Of a stretch of 6,245 nt of DNA, positions 5,574 through 6,245 are shown in pieces. This DNA is from Chthonomonadaceae bacterium. Its GTDB lineage: Bacteria; Armatimonadota; Chthonomonadetes; Chthonomonadales; Chthonomonadaceae. The stretch spans positions 1 through 6,245 of the forward strand of contig JANXLO010000299.1 of assembly GCA_025355115.1 (NCBI GenBank), read 5' to 3'. The first letter of the stretch is position 1; each line of letters starts with the position of its first letter. A program made the position numbers and the translations under genes. The notes below the pieces were generated by a model. That model was not told the DNA's origin. It searched no databases and saw only the letters and a program-made list of their open reading frames with translations.

Positions 5574-6125
5574 TTACTTCTCGCGGAACGGCATTCCGAA
5601 TGCTTTCAGCAGCGCACGGGCTTCCAAGTCGGTCGTCGCGGTGGTGCAGAGGATAATGTCCATGCCGCGCACCTTGTCGATCTTATCGTAGTCGATCTCG
5701 GGGAACGTCAACTGCTCCTTCATGCCGAGGGCGAAGTTGCCGCGCCCATCGAACGAGTTGGGCGAGACGCCCTGAAAGTCACGGATGCGGGGCAGGGCGA
5801 TGGAGATCAGACGATCCAGGAACTCATACATCCGCTCGCCGCGCAGCGTCACTTTGCAGCCGACGCGCGATCCAGCGCGGAGCTTGAAGTTCGAGATGGA
5901 CTTGCGGGCGAGTGTGATGACCGGCTTTTGGCCAGTGATCATTCCCATGTCGCGCACCGCGCCATCCAGCTCTTTCGCGTCGCCGCCGGTTTGGCCGGCC
6001 TTGCCGACGCCCATATTGATGACGATCTTATCGACTTTCGGAACCATCATGACGTTCTTATAGCCGAACTGCTTGACCAGACTCGGTATGATCTCCGCCT
6101 GATATCGCTCTTTAAAACGAGCCAT
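5574..6125 (-). CDS. rplE: 50S ribosomal protein L5
   Basis: L5 binds 5S rRNA with L18 in the central protuberance and contacts the P-site tRNA. The 183-aa product has the family's length and signatures: [16 protein letters not shown] at the start, [14 protein letters not shown] at about 28-41, [20 protein letters not shown], then [18 protein letters not shown]. The C-terminal part has [20 protein letters not shown] and ends GMPFREK. The ATG at 6123-6125 was chosen from the family N-terminus and from GGGAG at 6135-6139. An in-frame ATG at 6200 would add 25 residues with no good ribosome binding site. It is followed not by rpsN but by a 256-bp gap and the EF-G-like gene. Confidence 0.97.
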   Translation of the reverse strand: MARFKERYQAEIIPSLVKQFGYKNVMMVPKVDKIVINMGVGKAGQTGGDAKELDGAVRDMGMITGQKPVITLARKSISNFKLRAGSRVGCKVTLRGERMYEFLDRLISIALPRIRDFQGVSPNSFDGRGNFALGMKEQLTFPEIDYDKIDKVRGMDIILCTTATTDLEARALLKAFGMPFREK

Positions 6126-6187
6126 TCTTATCTTCTCCCTTACACTCTCGCCGATTTCCGACCGGCTGCGGGAACTCAATATTTGCT

Positions 6188-6235
6188 GGGTTAGGGCCAT
6201 TCCGCGGAAGTGAACTCTCGGGTCCGCCCTAACCC
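6188..6235 (-). repeat. 10-bp inverted repeat with a palindromic loop, upstream of rplE
   Basis: GGGTTAGGGC (6188-6197) and GCCCTAACCC (6226-6235) are exact reverse complements separated by 28 nt. The loop contains the perfect palindrome TTCCGCGGAA (6200-6209). It ends 62 nt before the rplE ATG. It could be an RNA structure controlling rplE, for example a ribosomal-protein feedback site, or a small palindromic repeat. No T-run follows. The pairing is certain; any role is inferred. Confidence 0.55.
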
Positions 6236-6245
6236 CTGCTTGATG

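Noticed and set aside
6126..6200. A 25-residue N-terminal extension of L5 from an ATG at 6200
   Set aside because: There is no good ribosome binding site upstream, the ATG lies within the inverted repeat, and the L5 family starts at MARFKERY.

Overview
This window is a stretch of a bacterial ribosomal-protein operon, the spc (L14-to-SecY) cluster, and every gene I can support lies on the minus strand. In transcription order, from high to low coordinates, it holds rplE (L5), an EF-G-like translational GTPase, rpsN (S14), rpsH (S8), rplF (L6), rplR (L18), rpsE (S5), rpmD (L30), rplO (L15) and the first 37 codons of secY. Apart from the GTPase this is the textbook gene order. All long plus-strand reading frames are antisense shadows of these genes.

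The DNA is clearly GC-rich. S14 is the short four-cysteine zinc-ribbon form (61 aa). Two genes (rpsN, rpsE) appear to start with TTG, and nearly every gene has a clear Shine-Dalgarno sequence. These traits fit a high-GC bacterium outside the Proteobacteria, perhaps a Terrabacteria-type lineage such as Armatimonadota or Chloroflexota. The lineage is a guess from general character, not from any search.

Region by region: bases 6126-6245 precede rplE and hold a 10-bp inverted repeat around a palindrome, with no L24 tail that I can recognise. rplE is followed by a 256-bp non-coding gap that is AT-rich near its middle and contains a candidate extended -10 promoter. The 692-aa EF-G-like gene follows. 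It has all GTPase motifs and EF-G domains II-V, but reads DVPGY where classical EF-G reads DTPGH. After a 102-bp spacer come the tightly packed rpsN and rpsH, then rplF. The rplF-rplR junction is unusually long (148 bp) and carries a perfect 13-bp hairpin followed at once by TGGTATAAT, an extended -10 consensus. rplR, rpsE, rpmD, rplO and secY follow. rpsE and rpmD overlap by 11 nt, and the 96-nt rpmD-rplO spacer can fold into two GC-rich hairpins.

Functionally the genes supply small- and large-subunit ribosomal proteins, a translocase-type GTPase and the protein-export channel. The main points of interest are the EF-G paralog placed between rplE and rpsN, the putative internal promoters that could split the operon into separately expressed segments, and three junctions where a stop codon and Shine-Dalgarno overlap with an identical 10-nt spacing. 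I found no tRNA, rRNA, CRISPR array or insertion sequence.
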